From contig NZ_SSMW01000038.1 in NCBI RefSeq assembly GCF_004799405.1, positions 1 to 41,854 of the forward strand: 41,854 nt of DNA. The letters run 5' to 3'. Position 1 is the first letter of the stretch. Every line of letters begins with the position of its first letter. A program made the position numbers and the translations under genes. The notes under the pieces were generated by a model. The model was not told the origin of the DNA. It was given only the letters and a program-made list of their open reading frames with translations, and searched no databases. Positions 25,104 through 33,421 of the stretch are shown here, piece by piece. Source of the stretch: Bradyrhizobium sp. (lineage in GTDB: Bacteria > Pseudomonadota > Alphaproteobacteria > Rhizobiales > Xanthobacteraceae).

Positions 25104-25850
25104 CTAGTAAGTCGCGCGCCCGCCGGAAATATCGAACACCGCGCCGGTGGAGAACGCGCAATCCTCCGAAGCCAGCCACGCCACCATCGCCGCGAGTTCT
25201 TCCACCAGCACGAAGCGTCCTTTCGGGATCTTCGAAAGCATGAAATCGATATGCTGCTGCGTCATCTGGTCGAAGATCGCGGTTTTGGCGGCGGCCGGCG
25301 TCACCGCGTTAACGGCGATGTCGTAGCCGGCGAGTTCCTTGCCGAGCGACTTGGTCAGCGCGATCAGGCCGGCCTTCGACGCCGAGTAGTGCGCCGCGTT
25401 GGGGTTGCCTTCCTTGCCGGCGATCGAGGCGATGTTGACGATACGGCCGTATTTCTGCCTGACCATCGACGGCACCACCGCCTTGCAACAGATGAAGGGG
25501 CCATCGAGATTGACGCGCAACACCTTGCGCCATTCATCGAGGTCGGTTTCCCACACCGTCTTGTTGACGCCGGCGATCCCGGCGTTGTTGACGAGGATGT
25601 CGATCTTGCCGAGCGCTTTCAGCGTGGCGGCCGTCGTCTTCTCGACCGCGGCAAGGTCAGATACGTCGACCTCAAAGGCGGTGGCGCCGGCGCCGATCGC
25701 CCTGGCGGTCTTTTCGGCGAACGGCAGATCATGATCCCAGATCGCGACCCTGGCGCCGGAGGCGACGAAGCGTTCGGTGATGGCGCGCCCGAACCCTTGC
25801 GCGCCGCCGGTGACGACGGCGCAGCGGCCGTTGAGATCGATCTTGTTCAT
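25104..25850 (-). CDS. SDR-family NAD(P)-dependent dehydrogenase
   Basis: This predicts 248 residues, a classical short-chain dehydrogenase. The cofactor motif T-G-G-A-Q-G-F-G is at 14-21, N-N-A-G-I-A-G near 90, the catalytic Ser in I-A-S-I-A-G-K-E-G, and Y-S-A-S-K around residue 155. An acidic residue after strand 2 (W-D-H-D) points to NAD. Family members in sugar-acid clusters oxidise 2-keto-3-deoxy-aldonates or aldoses; the neighbouring aldonate dehydratase and second SDR make this a reasonable guess here. The ATG at 25850 has AAAGGA seven bases upstream. A palindromic repeat separates it from the upstream SDR gene. Confidence 0.9.
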   Translation of the reverse strand: MNKIDLNGRCAVVTGGAQGFGRAITERFVASGARVAIWDHDLPFAEKTARAIGAGATAFEVDVSDLAAVEKTTAATLKALGKIDILVNNAGIAGVNKTVWETDLDEWRKVLRVNLDGPFICCKAVVPSMVRQKYGRIVNIASIAGKEGNPNAAHYSASKAGLIALTKSLGKELAGYDIAVNAVTPAAAKTAIFDQMTQQHIDFMLSKIPKGRFVLVEELAAMVAWLASEDCAFSTGAVFDISGGRATY

Positions 25851-25894
25851 GAAGAAGTCCTTTCTCGAAATCCCCTCGGCAATTTCCGGATTCG

Positions 25895-25988
25895 TCATTC
25901 CGGGATGCGCGTAGCACAGGACCGGAATCCATACGCCGGATCGTGGTTATGGATTCCGGGCTCGTCGCTTTGCGACGCCCCGGAATGG
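25895..25988 (+). repeat. 94-bp palindromic intergenic repeat, copy 1
   Basis: This begins TCATTCCGGGATGCGCGTAG and ends CCCCGGAATGG, with internal CCGGAATCCATA and TATGGATTCCGGG as a second inverted pair. It therefore folds into a long hairpin. The inverse complement of copy 2 (26748-26841) matches it closely. From memory this is a common intergenic repeat in Bradyrhizobium genomes. Confidence 0.85.
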
Positions 25989-25993
25989 CGAGG

Positions 25994-26728
25994 TTACAAC
26001 GTCCAGCCGCCATCGATGATATGTGCGACGCCGGTCGTGAACGAGCTTTCGTCGCTGGCGAGATAGACCGCGAGCGAAGCGATTTCTTCCGCGGTGCCGA
26101 GCCGCCCCATCGGCTGCCGGCTGACGAACATCTCGCGCCCTCCGGGCCCCGCGGCAGCGGCGCGGTCAAGCATCGAGGGGGTTTCGATGGTGCCGGGACA
26201 GATGCAATTGCAGCGGATGCCCCCGGTGATGAAATCGGTCGCGACCGCGCGGGTCAGCGCCGCCACGGCGGCTTTGGTTGCGCCATAGACGTAGCGGTTG
26301 GGCGCGGCCTTGAAGACGCCCGCGGCGGAGGAGATGTTGACGATCGAACCGTGGCCGGATTCCAGCATGCCCGGCAGGAACGCCCTGATGGTCCGGTGCA
26401 TCGACTTGACGTTGAGGTCGAAGGAAAAATCCCACTGATCGTCGGAGCAGTCGAGCACGGTGCCGTGATGCACGAAGCCGGCCGCGTTGAGCAGGATGTC
26501 GATCTTGCCGACGCGCTTGGCCATCGCGGCCACCGCGGCGGTGTCACGGACATCGAGCCGCGCCACCTCTGAGACGCCGTCCTTCGGCAGCTGCGCCAGG
26601 CCCTTTTCGTCGATGTCGGTTGCGAACACCGTGGCGCCCTCGCGCGCAAAGGCGACGGCGCAGGCGCGGCCGATGCCGGCGGCACCCGCGGTCACAAACG
26701 CGCGTTTGCCCTTCAGGCGGTCAGACAT
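25994..26728 (-). CDS. SDR-family dehydrogenase, 2-keto-3-deoxy-L-fuconate dehydrogenase-like
   Basis: This predicts 244 residues. The Rossmann motif is T-A-G-A-A-G-I-G at 13-20, with acidic D-I-D after strand 2, so NAD is expected. L-N-A-A-G-F-V-H-H-G, N-I-S-S-A-A-G and Y-G-A-T-K-A-A-V are the remaining SDR motifs. The wording (F-V-H-H-G-T-V-L-D-C-S, G-T-I-E-T-P-S) is close to what I recall for 2-keto-3-deoxy-L-fuconate dehydrogenases and the mammalian BDH2 type. The likely reaction is oxidation of a 2-keto-3-deoxy-aldonate made by the dehydratase encoded just upstream. AGGAGA lies five bases before the ATG. The gene is flanked on both sides by copies of one palindromic repeat in opposite orientation. 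Confidence 0.9.
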   Translation of the reverse strand: MSDRLKGKRAFVTAGAAGIGRACAVAFAREGATVFATDIDEKGLAQLPKDGVSEVARLDVRDTAAVAAMAKRVGKIDILLNAAGFVHHGTVLDCSDDQWDFSFDLNVKSMHRTIRAFLPGMLESGHGSIVNISSAAGVFKAAPNRYVYGATKAAVAALTRAVATDFITGGIRCNCICPGTIETPSMLDRAAAAGPGGREMFVSRQPMGRLGTAEEIASLAVYLASDESSFTTGVAHIIDGGWTL

Positions 26729-26747
26729 GTTGTTCTCCTGTCTTTGG

Positions 26748-26841
26748 TCATTCCGGGGCGCGGCGAAGTCGCGGGCCCGGAATCCATAACCACGATCGGG
26801 AGTATGGATTCCGGGCCGACGCTACGCGCATCCCGGAATGA
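26748..26841 (-). repeat. 94-bp palindromic intergenic repeat, copy 2 (inverted)
   Basis: This begins TCATTCCGGGGCGCGG on the plus strand and ends ATCCCGGAATGA. Read on the minus strand it starts with the same 20 bases as copy 1 and shares CCGGAATCCATA and GATCGTGGTTATGGATTCC. It lies between the dehydratase and SDR genes, so it will be transcribed as a hairpin in their mRNA. Confidence 0.85.
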
Positions 26842-26850
26842 CGGCCGTTG

Positions 26851-28659
26851 TTAATGATTGTCACGCGCGACGCCGACGGTGCCGGCGATGTCGTGATAGC
26901 GGGTCGCGAACTCCATGCAGGCGCCGGTGGCCTGCTGGCCGACGGTCGAGCGGTAGAGTTCCTGCCAGGGCGTCTGGTTGGCGGGGTATTTGAAGCCGCC
27001 ATCCGCCTTCAGCCTGGCATGGCGCTGCTTCAGCTCCTCGTCGGAAATCAGAATGTTGGCGCTGCCCTTGTTGAGGTCGATGCGAACCTTGTCGCCGGTC
27101 CTGAGGATCGCAAGGCCGCCATTGGCCGCGGCTTCCGGCGTGGCGTTGAGGATCGACGGCGAGCCCGACGTGCCGGACTGGCGGCCATCGCCGATGCAGG
27201 GCAGCGACAGGATACCGCGTTTGATCAGCGCCGCCGGCGGCTGCATGTTCACTACCTCGGCGCCGCCGGGATAGCCGATCGGGCCGGTGCCGCGCACGAA
27301 CAGGATGCAGTGCTCGTCGATCTCGAGCGCGGGATCGTCGATGCGGTGGTGATAATCCTCAGGCCCCTCGAAGACGATGGCGCGGCCCTCGAATGCGTTG
27401 GGGTCCTTCGGATTGATCAGATAGCGGTCGCGGAACTCCTTTGAGATCACGCTGGTCTTCATGATCGCGGAGTCGAAAAGATTGCCGCGCAACACCAGGA
27501 AACCGGCGTCCTTGACCAGCGGTTTGTCGTAACTCCAGATCACGTCGCCATCGGGCTTCGGCGCTTGGCGGCAATTGTCGCCCATGGTGTGACCGTTGAC
27601 GGTCATGGCGCCCTCGTGGATGCGCCCGTGCTGCATCAATTCGCGCACCACGGCGGGGACGCCGCCGGCGCGATGATATTCCTCGCCGAGATAGAAGCCG
27701 GCCGGCTGCATGTTCACCAGCAACGGAATTTCATGGCCGTACTTCTGCCAATCGTCGATCGAGAGTTCCACGCCGACGTGACGGGCCAGCGCATTGATGT
27801 GGATCGGCGCGTTGGTCGAGCCGCCGATCGCCGAATTGACCACGATGCAGTTCTCGAACGCCTTTCGCGTCAGGATGTCGGATGGCTTCAAATCCTCCCA
27901 CACCATGCCGACGATGCGCGTGCCGGTCTCGTAGGCAATCTGGCCGCGTTCGCGATAGGGGGCGGGGATCGCCGCACATCCCGGCAGCGACATGCCGAGC
28001 GCCTCGGCCAGCGAATTCATGGTGGAGGCGGTGCCCATGGTGTTGCAATGGCCGACCGATGGCGCGGATGAGGCCACGATATTCATGAATTCCTCGTAGT
28101 CGATCTCGCCCGCCGCAAGCTGCTCGCGTGCTTTCCAGACCACCGTGCCCGAGCCGGAACGCACACCGTTGTGCCAGCCGTTGAGCATCGGCCCGCCCGA
28201 CAGCACGATGGCCGGCAGATTGACGGTCGCAGCGGCCATCAGGCAGGCGGGAGTGGTCTTGTCGCAGCCGGTGGTCAGCACCACGCCATCTAGGGGATAG
28301 CCGAACAGGATTTCGACCAATCCGAGATAAGCAAGGTTGCGGTCGAGGGCCGCGGTCGGGCGCTTGCCGGTCTCCTGGATCGGATGCATCGGAAATTCCA
28401 TCGCGATGCCGCCGGCGGCGCGAATTCCCTCGCGGACGCGGTGCGCCAGTTCCAGGTGATGGCGGTTGCAGGGTGACAGGTCGTTGCCGGTCTGGGCGAT
28501 GCCGATGATCGGCTTGCCGGCCTGCAGCTCATGCCGGGTCAGGCCGTAATTAAGGTAGCGCTCGAGATAAAGCGCGGTCATCCCGGGATTATGAGGGTTG
28601 TTGAACCACTCGCTGGAACGGAGTTTGCGCCTGGTGATCCCGGTAAGCGGCTTGTTCAT
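26851..28659 (-). CDS. IlvD/Edd-family aldonate dehydratase (L-arabinonate/D-xylonate dehydratase-like)
   Basis: This predicts 602 residues. The three Fe-S cluster Cys are in D-L-S-P-C-N-R (Cys64), T-T-G-C-D-K-T (Cys132) and [12 protein letters not shown] (Cys205). Their spacing matches what I recall for Rhizobium L-arabinonate dehydratase (59, 127, 200). [12 protein letters not shown] holds the catalytic Ser. The group removes water from a sugar acid to give a 2-keto-3-deoxy acid, using a [2Fe-2S] cluster and Mg. It is not biosynthetic IlvD because it sits with SDRs and a sugar transporter. Substrate candidates are arabinonate, xylonate or fuconate. GGGAGA precedes the ATG at 28659; the frame remains open far upstream, antisense to the ATPase gene. 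Confidence 0.92.
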   Translation of the reverse strand: MNKPLTGITRRKLRSSEWFNNPHNPGMTALYLERYLNYGLTRHELQAGKPIIGIAQTGNDLSPCNRHHLELAHRVREGIRAAGGIAMEFPMHPIQETGKRPTAALDRNLAYLGLVEILFGYPLDGVVLTTGCDKTTPACLMAAATVNLPAIVLSGGPMLNGWHNGVRSGSGTVVWKAREQLAAGEIDYEEFMNIVASSAPSVGHCNTMGTASTMNSLAEALGMSLPGCAAIPAPYRERGQIAYETGTRIVGMVWEDLKPSDILTRKAFENCIVVNSAIGGSTNAPIHINALARHVGVELSIDDWQKYGHEIPLLVNMQPAGFYLGEEYHRAGGVPAVVRELMQHGRIHEGAMTVNGHTMGDNCRQAPKPDGDVIWSYDKPLVKDAGFLVLRGNLFDSAIMKTSVISKEFRDRYLINPKDPNAFEGRAIVFEGPEDYHHRIDDPALEIDEHCILFVRGTGPIGYPGGAEVVNMQPPAALIKRGILSLPCIGDGRQSGTSGSPSILNATPEAAANGGLAILRTGDKVRIDLNKGSANILISDEELKQRHARLKADGGFKYPANQTPWQELYRSTVGQQATGACMEFATRYHDIAGTVGVARDNH

Positions 28660-28881
28660 GGTTTCTCCCGCAGCGCACACGCCTTGTTTTTGTGCGTAAT
28701 GTTCGTGTTGGCGCGGGATGTTTGCATGCCGAGGCCCGGTCCGCAATGTTTGCCGGGGTGGAAGGATACCTACGACTTTGATCCAACGACATAGCCAAAA
28801 AAGTCTGGTAAGACCCCCGGTTAAATAAGGGACGACCGGGCCTTTGCCGTCCGGCCGTCGGGTGTTTCGGGGAGGGTATGT
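28660..28881. promoter_or_regulatory. Divergent promoter region, dehydratase versus sugar transporter
   Basis: These 222 bases lie between the two divergent transcription units and should hold both promoters. GTCTGGTAAGAC at 28803-28814 has four-base inverted arms and recalls half of a GntR/FadR-type T-G-G-T/A-C-C-A site; this is weak. No regulator gene is adjacent. Confidence 0.4.
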
Positions 28882-29949
28882 ATGTCGTCGGTGCAGATTC
28901 GCGACGTGCGGAAATCGTTTGGCGGCTTTGAAGTCCTGCACGGCGTGTCGATCCCGATCGAGGACGGCGCCTTCGTTGTTCTGGTCGGGCCCTCCGGCTG
29001 TGGCAAATCGACCCTGTTGCGGATGCTCGCCGGGCTCGAAAACATCACGTCGGGGACGATTTCGATCGGCGACCGCGTGGTCAACAACGTCCAGCCCAAA
29101 GAGCGCGACATCGCCATGGTGTTCCAGAACTATGCGCTCTATCCGCATATGACGGTCGCCGACAATATGGGATTTTCGCTCAAGCTGCGGGGCGCCAGCG
29201 CCGACGAGATCAGCAAGGGGGTGGCCCGCGCCGCGGAAATCCTCGCCCTGACGCCGCTCTTGGATCGCTATCCCCGGCAATTGTCGGGCGGCCAGCGCCA
29301 GCGCGTGGCGATGGGACGCGCGATCGTCCGCGACCCCCAGGTGTTCCTGTTCGACGAGCCGTTGTCCAACCTCGACGCCAAGCTGCGCGTGGCGATGCGT
29401 ACCGAAATCAAGGAACTGCACCAGCGGCTGAAGACCACCACGGTCTACGTCACCCACGACCAGATCGAAGCCATGACCATGGCCGACAAGATCGTGGTGA
29501 TGCATGACGGCATCGTGGAGCAGATCGGCACGCCGCTCGAATTGTATGACCGGCCGGATAACCAGTTCGTCGCCGGCTTCATCGGTTCGCCCGCGATGAA
29601 TTTCCTTAAAGGCAGGGTGAAGGTGAACGGCAGCGCCGGCTTCGAGGGCCCCAACGGCGTCAAGTTGCCGCTGGCTTCGGCGCCTGCCAATTCCGACGGC
29701 CGCCCCGCGGTGTACGGAGTGCGGCCCGAACACTTCACCATCGCCGACGACGGTGCCGAAGCCGAGATCGTGGTGGTGGAACCGACGGGATCGGAAACCC
29801 AGGTTTTCGCCAAGCTCGGCGGAGAACAGGTCGTCGCGGTGTTCCGCGAACGTCATCAATTCAATCCGGGCGACAAGGTCCGGCTTAAACCAGATCCCGC
29901 GCTCGTGCATTTGTTCGACGAGACGACGGGTAAGCGGCTCAACGCCTGA
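28882..29949 (+). CDS. Sugar ABC transporter ATPase (UgpC/MalK family)
   Basis: This predicts 355 residues. Walker [10 protein letters not shown] is at 36-44, the Q-loop is [13 protein letters not shown], the signature [15 protein letters not shown], Walker [17 protein letters not shown], and the H-loop V-Y-V-T-H-D-Q. A C-terminal OB/TOBE regulatory domain (V-Y-G-V-R-P-E-H-F) confirms the MalK/UgpC (CUT1) class, which powers uptake of sugars, polyols and glycerol phosphates. GGAGGG is eight bases before the ATG. It is the first gene of the transporter operon, before the binding protein and two permeases. Confidence 0.94.
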   Translation: MSSVQIRDVRKSFGGFEVLHGVSIPIEDGAFVVLVGPSGCGKSTLLRMLAGLENITSGTISIGDRVVNNVQPKERDIAMVFQNYALYPHMTVADNMGFSLKLRGASADEISKGVARAAEILALTPLLDRYPRQLSGGQRQRVAMGRAIVRDPQVFLFDEPLSNLDAKLRVAMRTEIKELHQRLKTTTVYVTHDQIEAMTMADKIVVMHDGIVEQIGTPLELYDRPDNQFVAGFIGSPAMNFLKGRVKVNGSAGFEGPNGVKLPLASAPANSDGRPAVYGVRPEHFTIADDGAEAEIVVVEPTGSETQVFAKLGGEQVVAVFRERHQFNPGDKVRLKPDPALVHLFDETTGKRLNA

Positions 29950-29978
29950 GAAATCAAAAACCTTACGGAGGAACCACT

Positions 29979-31298
29979 ATGCATGACTTTACTCGCCGCA
30001 CCCTGCTTCAGGGCGGCACCGCGTTAGCGACGGCCGGCGCACTGACCGGGCCGGCCCTGTTCGACTTTGCGAAGGCCTGGGCGCAAACCGCGCCGTGGAA
30101 GGCGGAAAAAGGCGCCAAGCTCACCGTGATGCGCTGGAAGCGCTTCGTGCCGGCGGAAGACGACGCGTTCAATGCGATGGTCGCGGCGTTCAAGGCGGCG
30201 ACCGGAACCGAAATGAACGTGTTCAGCGAATCCTTCGAGGACGTGCAGCCAAAGGCCTCGGTCGCGGCGAACACCGGCTCGGGTCTCGATCTGGCCTGGG
30301 GCCTGCATACGCTGCCGCAATTGTTTCCGACCAAAGTGCTGAAGATGAACGACGTCGCCGACTACCTCGGCAAGAAGTACGGCGGATGGACCGACGCCGC
30401 CGCCGCCACCTGCAAGCAGGGCAATGACTGGCTCGGCATCCCGGTCGCGACCATCGGCGGTTACATGACCTACCGCAAGTCGGCCACCGACAAGGCCGGC
30501 TTCAGCGAATTCCCGAAGGACTTCCCGGGCTTCCTTGCGATGTGCAAGGCGCTGAAGGCGAACAACACCCCCGCTGGCTTCGCGCTCGGTCATGCGACCG
30601 GCGACGCCAACGGATGGCTGCACTGGATCCTGTGGGGCCATGGCGCCTACACCGTCGACAAGAACGACAAGGTCATCATCAACTCGCCGGAGACCGTGAA
30701 GGCGCTGGAATACTGCAAGGCGCTCTCTGATACCTTCATTCCTGGAGTCGCCTCCTGGAACGATTCGTCCAACAACAAGGCCTTCCTGGCCGGCGAGCTC
30801 TATTGCACCGCCAACGGCATCTCGATCTATGTCGCCGCCAAGGATGATCCGGCCAAGAAGGATCTCGCCGAGGACACCTATCACGCGCTGATGCCGGTCG
30901 GCCCGATCGGCAAGCCGACCGAACTGCAGCTGTGCGTTCCGATCCTGGCGTTCAACTTCACCAAATATCCGAACGCGGCGAAGGCCTTCATCGCCTTCAT
31001 GCTGGAGAAGGAACAGTTCGATAAGTGGCTGTCCGGCGCACGGGGATATCTCACCCAAACGCTCAACGCCTATGACTCCTCGCCGGTGTGGACCGCAGAC
31101 CCAAAGAACGCCGTGTTCGGACAGGCCAGCAAGCGCGCGCTTCCCGCATCCGGCATCGGCACCCCGGGCGAGAAGGCGGCAACTGCCATCGCCGACTTCC
31201 TGGTGGTGGACATGTTCGCCAACTACTGCACGGGTCGCGAAGACGCCAAGGGCACGATCGCGATTGCCGAACGGCAGTTGAAGCGTATCTATCGCTGA
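29979..31298 (+). CDS. Sugar ABC transporter substrate-binding protein, Tat-type signal
   Basis: This predicts 439 residues, a family 1 (MalE/UgpB-type) periplasmic binding protein. The N-terminus F-T-R-R-T-L-L-Q-G-G has the twin-Arg pattern, followed by a weakly hydrophobic Ala/Gly/Leu stretch and cleavage near A-W-A, so Tat export is likely. The mature part starts L-T-V-M-R-W-K-R-F-V-P and contains the family's hinge and helix features such as N-A-A-K-A-F-I-A-F-M-L. It should bind a sugar or sugar acid. Twin-Arg export suggests that it folds before export. GGAGG precedes the ATG. A strong hairpin follows the stop, before the permease genes. Confidence 0.9.
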   Translation: MHDFTRRTLLQGGTALATAGALTGPALFDFAKAWAQTAPWKAEKGAKLTVMRWKRFVPAEDDAFNAMVAAFKAATGTEMNVFSESFEDVQPKASVAANTGSGLDLAWGLHTLPQLFPTKVLKMNDVADYLGKKYGGWTDAAAATCKQGNDWLGIPVATIGGYMTYRKSATDKAGFSEFPKDFPGFLAMCKALKANNTPAGFALGHATGDANGWLHWILWGHGAYTVDKNDKVIINSPETVKALEYCKALSDTFIPGVASWNDSSNNKAFLAGELYCTANGISIYVAAKDDPAKKDLAEDTYHALMPVGPIGKPTELQLCVPILAFNFTKYPNAAKAFIAFMLEKEQFDKWLSGARGYLTQTLNAYDSSPVWTADPKNAVFGQASKRALPASGIGTPGEKAATAIADFLVVDMFANYCTGREDAKGTIAIAERQLKRIYR

Positions 31299-31304
31299 GT
31301 AAAA

Positions 31305-31340
31305 ATCGGGCGGGCTGCGAGCGATTGCAGTCCGCCCGAT
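31305..31340 (+). terminator. Strong hairpin between binding-protein and permease genes
   Basis: ATCGGGCGGGCTGC (31305-31318) pairs with GCAGTCCGCCCGAT (31327-31340) around an eight-base loop: 14 pairs with one G-T. No T-run follows. As in other binding-protein operons, it likely protects upstream mRNA or partly terminates transcription, giving more binding protein than permease. Confidence 0.65.
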
Positions 31341-31398
31341 CTGATATTCTATCGCGTGCTCCGGCGAGACGGCATCGTCAGTACAAGGGATTTCGTCA

Positions 31399-32358
31399 AT
31401 GGCTGACATCGCAATGCAACCCCGGATGGCCAAGGCGCAGATACGCGAGGCCACCACCTGGGACCAGCTTCGGACCAACCGCAACTGGCTCGGTTTCTGG
31501 TTCATGCTGCCGGCGATGGCGTTCCTGATCTTTTTCCTGGCCTATCCGCTGGGGCTGGGGATCTGGATTTCGTTCACCGACGCCAAGATCGGACGGCCCG
31601 GCGAATTCATCGGAGTCGAGAATTACGAATGGCTGTGGGGCGATTCGATCTTCTGGCTGTCGGTATTCAATACGCTGCTCTACACCTCGGTCGCCAGCGC
31701 CATCAAATTCGCGATCGGGCTCTATCTGGCGCTGCTGCTGAACGAGAACATGCCGTTCAAGGCGATGCTGCGCGCTCTGGTGCTGATCCCCTTCATCGTG
31801 CCGACCGTGCTGTCGGCGCTGGCGTTCTGGTGGATATTCGATTCGCAGTTCTCGATCATCTCGTGGTCGCTCAAGCACCTCGGCCTGATCACCCAGAACA
31901 TCAACTTCCTCGGCGACGTCACCTGGGCGCGGATCTGCGTGATCTTCGCCAACATCTGGCGCGGCGTTCCCTTTGTCGCGATCACGCTACTGGCGGGTTT
32001 GCAGACCGTGCAGCCGTCGCTTTATGAGGCCGCGACGCTCGACGGCGCCAGCAAGTGGGAGATGTTCCGCTACATCACCTATCCGCTGCTGACCCCGATC
32101 ATCGCGGTGGTGATGACGTTCTCGGTGCTGTTCACCTTCACCGACTTCCAGTTGATCTGGGCGATGACGCGCGGCGGCCCGGTCAATGCCACCCATCTGA
32201 TGGCGACGTTGTCCTACCAGCGCGCCATCATCGCAGGGCAGCTCGGCGAGGGTGCGGCCATTTCGAGCGCGATGATCCCGTTCCTGCTGGCGGCGATCAT
32301 GGTTTCCTGGTTTGGACTGCAGCGCCGCAAGTGGCAGCAGGGAGAGAACAATGACTAA
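31399..32358 (+). CDS. Sugar ABC transporter permease 1 (MalF/UgpA type)
   Basis: This predicts 319 residues with six membrane segments, beginning at N-W-L-G-F-W-F-M-L-P-A-M-A-F-L-I-F-F-L-A-Y-P-L-G. The cytoplasmic coupling motif E-A-A-T-L-D-G-A-S-K-W-E-M-F-R-Y-I-T-Y-P-L-L (EAA loop) is clear at about residue 212. It forms the import channel with permease 2. The C-terminus ends R-K-W-Q-Q-G-E-N-N-D, and the DNA for this tail is repeated 88 bases downstream. Start ATG at 31399 follows ACAAGGG. Confidence 0.93.
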   Translation: MADIAMQPRMAKAQIREATTWDQLRTNRNWLGFWFMLPAMAFLIFFLAYPLGLGIWISFTDAKIGRPGEFIGVENYEWLWGDSIFWLSVFNTLLYTSVASAIKFAIGLYLALLLNENMPFKAMLRALVLIPFIVPTVLSALAFWWIFDSQFSIISWSLKHLGLITQNINFLGDVTWARICVIFANIWRGVPFVAITLLAGLQTVQPSLYEAATLDGASKWEMFRYITYPLLTPIIAVVMTFSVLFTFTDFQLIWAMTRGGPVNATHLMATLSYQRAIIAGQLGEGAAISSAMIPFLLAAIMVSWFGLQRRKWQQGENND

Positions 32359-32444
32359 GCCGTGGCGCTGCGTTATTTTCTGGCGCGAACGGGGCAAGCC
32401 TCGCACGCGTTGCCGTAAGTGGCAGCAGGGTGGGAACAATGACT
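32324..32444 (+). repeat. Direct repeat at the junction of the two permease genes
   Basis: A 33-base unit occurs at 32324-32356 and again at 32412-32444, offset by 88 bases, with 30 of 33 positions identical. The first copy is the end of the permease 1 gene; the second carries the ribosome-binding site and ATG of permease 2. It looks like a duplication of the original overlapping gene junction. Confidence 0.85.
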
Positions 32445-32446
32445 GA
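32351..32446 (+). CDS. Possible 31-codon mini-ORF created by the junction duplication
   Basis: An ATG inside the end of permease 1, in the duplicated unit, opens a 31-codon frame rich in Arg, Trp and Lys. It ends R-K-W-Q-Q-G-G-N-N-D, echoing the permease 1 C-terminus, and its stop overlaps the permease 2 start. It may be translated and act as a coupling leader, or it may be an accident of duplication. No function is implied. Confidence 0.25.
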   Translation: MTKPWRCVIFWRERGKPRTRCRKWQQGGNND

Positions 32447-33374
32447 TCTTCCCACCTCGCGGATCGATCTCAAGGCCGTGTTATCCGGCTCGTCGCCGAC
32501 GGTCGCGATGGACGATCATAGCGAGGGCATGAGCTATCTGCAGTCGGTGCCGCGCCGCCTGGTGACGCTTTATCTGCCGCTGTCCATCATCGTGATCGTT
32601 CTGCTGTTTCCATTTTACTGGATGGGCCTGACGGCGATCAAACCCGACGAACAACTGCTCGATCTCGACAAGTTCAATCCGTTCTGGACCTGGAATCCGA
32701 CCTTCAAGCACATCCACAAGCTGTTGTTTGAAAGCTACTATCCGCACTGGCTGTGGAACACGATGTATGTCGCGGTCTGCGCCACTATTCTTTCGATCGT
32801 AGCCAGCGTGCTTGCGGCCTACGCGATCGTGCGGCTGCGATACCGCGGCGCGCAATGGGTCGGCGGACTGATCTTCATGTCCTACCTGGTGCCGCCGTCG
32901 ATCCTGTTCATTCCACTCGCCACCGTCGTGTTCCAGTACGGCCTGTTCGACTCGCCGCTGGCGCTGATCCTGACCTATCCGACCATCCTGATCCCGTTCT
33001 CGACCTGGCTCCTGATGGGTTATTTCAAGACCATCCCGTTCGAGCTGGAGGAATGCGCGCTGATCGACGGCGCCAGCCGCTGGCAGATCCTGACCCGGAT
33101 CGTGCTGCCGCTGGCGATACCCGGATTGATCTCGGCGTTCATCTTCTGCTTCACGCTGTGCTGGAACGAGTTCATCTACGCGCTGACCTTCCTGCAATCG
33201 ACCCAGAACAAGACGGTGCCGGTGGCGATCGTCAACGAATTCGTTGACGGCGATATCTATCGCTGGGGATCGCTGATGGCGGGCGCGCTGGCGGGATCGC
33301 TGCCGCTGGTCATCCTCTATGCGTTCTTTGTCGAACACTATGTGTCGGCAATGACCGGAGCCGTCAAAGAGTAG
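32439..33374 (+). CDS. Sugar ABC transporter permease 2 (MalG/UgpE type)
   Basis: This predicts 311 residues. About 40 residues of cytoplasmic N-terminus precede six membrane segments, beginning L-Y-L-P-L-S-I-I-V-I-V-L-L-F-P-F-Y-W-M. The EAA-type coupling loop reads E-C-A-L-I-D-G-A-S-R-W-Q-I-L-T-R-I-V-L-P-L-A-I-P-G. It completes the CUT1 importer with permease 1, the ATPase and the binding protein. The ATG at 32439 has CAGGGTGGG upstream, within the second copy of the junction repeat. Confidence 0.93.
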   Translation: MTDLPTSRIDLKAVLSGSSPTVAMDDHSEGMSYLQSVPRRLVTLYLPLSIIVIVLLFPFYWMGLTAIKPDEQLLDLDKFNPFWTWNPTFKHIHKLLFESYYPHWLWNTMYVAVCATILSIVASVLAAYAIVRLRYRGAQWVGGLIFMSYLVPPSILFIPLATVVFQYGLFDSPLALILTYPTILIPFSTWLLMGYFKTIPFELEECALIDGASRWQILTRIVLPLAIPGLISAFIFCFTLCWNEFIYALTFLQSTQNKTVPVAIVNEFVDGDIYRWGSLMAGALAGSLPLVILYAFFVEHYVSAMTGAVKE

Positions 33375-33421
33375 GCGCGCGGGCCCGGCGTCCAAAACCA
33401 AGAACAAGAAGGAGTTGGGTC

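Noticed and set aside
28660..29910. N-terminal extension of the dehydratase frame by 417 codons
   Set aside because: It runs antisense to the ATPase gene, and the ATG at 28659 has a good ribosome-binding site and the family's normal start.
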